A stretch of DNA of 64,000 nt from Donghicola eburneus (GTDB lineage: Bacteria > Pseudomonadota > Alphaproteobacteria > Rhodobacterales > Rhodobacteraceae): positions 485,691 to 549,690 of the forward strand of contig NZ_FOXY01000002.1 of assembly GCF_900115865.1 (NCBI RefSeq). The letters are read 5' to 3'. Of this stretch, positions 63,984 to 64,000 are shown in pieces. The position numbers and the translations under genes are program-made. Numbering within the stretch: the first letter of the stretch is position 1; every line of letters begins with the position of its first letter. Below the pieces are notes generated by a model that saw only the letters and a program-made list of their open reading frames with translations, did not search any database and had not been told where the DNA came from.

Positions 63984-64000
63984 ACGCTTATTGGCCTATT

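Overview
The window is about 60% GC, densely packed and coded on both strands. It carries a class A RNase P RNA, an initiator tRNA-Met, and family types typical of marine Alphaproteobacteria: TRAP transporters, DUF1127, DUF2927, a gatCA pair, a carboxynorspermidine pathway and a CtrA-type box. A Roseobacter-group member of the Rhodobacteraceae fits best. The genus cannot be fixed from sequence reading alone.

Layout. 1-17 kb is ordinary chromosome: the end of a YebC regulator, an EamA exporter, 5-formyl-THF cyclo-ligase with MgtE, guanine deaminase facing 8-oxoguanine deaminase, a histidinol-phosphatase-like enzyme, an XRE regulator, an MDR oxidoreductase with a LysR regulator, a Bax-inhibitor-1 protein, rpmG, rnpB, an AmpD-like amidase, gatCA, tadA and an RluB-type pseudouridine synthase. 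17.4-23 kb is a co-directional cassette: a 27-residue membrane peptide, then XpaC-like, TelA-like, DUF2927 lipoprotein, SPFH-GYF and double zinc-ribbon membrane proteins. It looks like one envelope-associated system of unknown function. A sugar kinase and D-aminoacyl-tRNA deacylase follow.

24.5-31.8 kb is a complete type I secretion locus on the minus strand: a BapA-prefix adhesin, then TolC-like, ABC and HlyD-like components. 32.5-41 kb holds purU, aroQ, a chemoreceptor, an rRNA methyltransferase, the carboxynorspermidine synthase/decarboxylase pair and a thiolase. 41.2-46.8 kb is one catabolic operon with a split transketolase, an SDR dehydrogenase and TRAP dctPQM; its substrate is unknown. 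47-54 kb holds an orphan sensor kinase, an MFS exporter, an L,D-transpeptidase, a cold-shock protein and a DEAD-box helicase.

54.5-58.3 kb encodes a 1268-residue cell-surface protein with repeats, an OmpA-like domain and a C-terminal beta-barrel. 58.5-63.95 kb is a nest of decayed transposons: an IS3-family element interrupted by an IS66-family element, which is itself interrupted by an IS21-family element with a clean 5-bp target duplication. The nest abuts a 5'-truncated large serine recombinase whose reading frame runs into an initiator tRNA gene, so this end looks like an eroded integrative element at a tRNA site.
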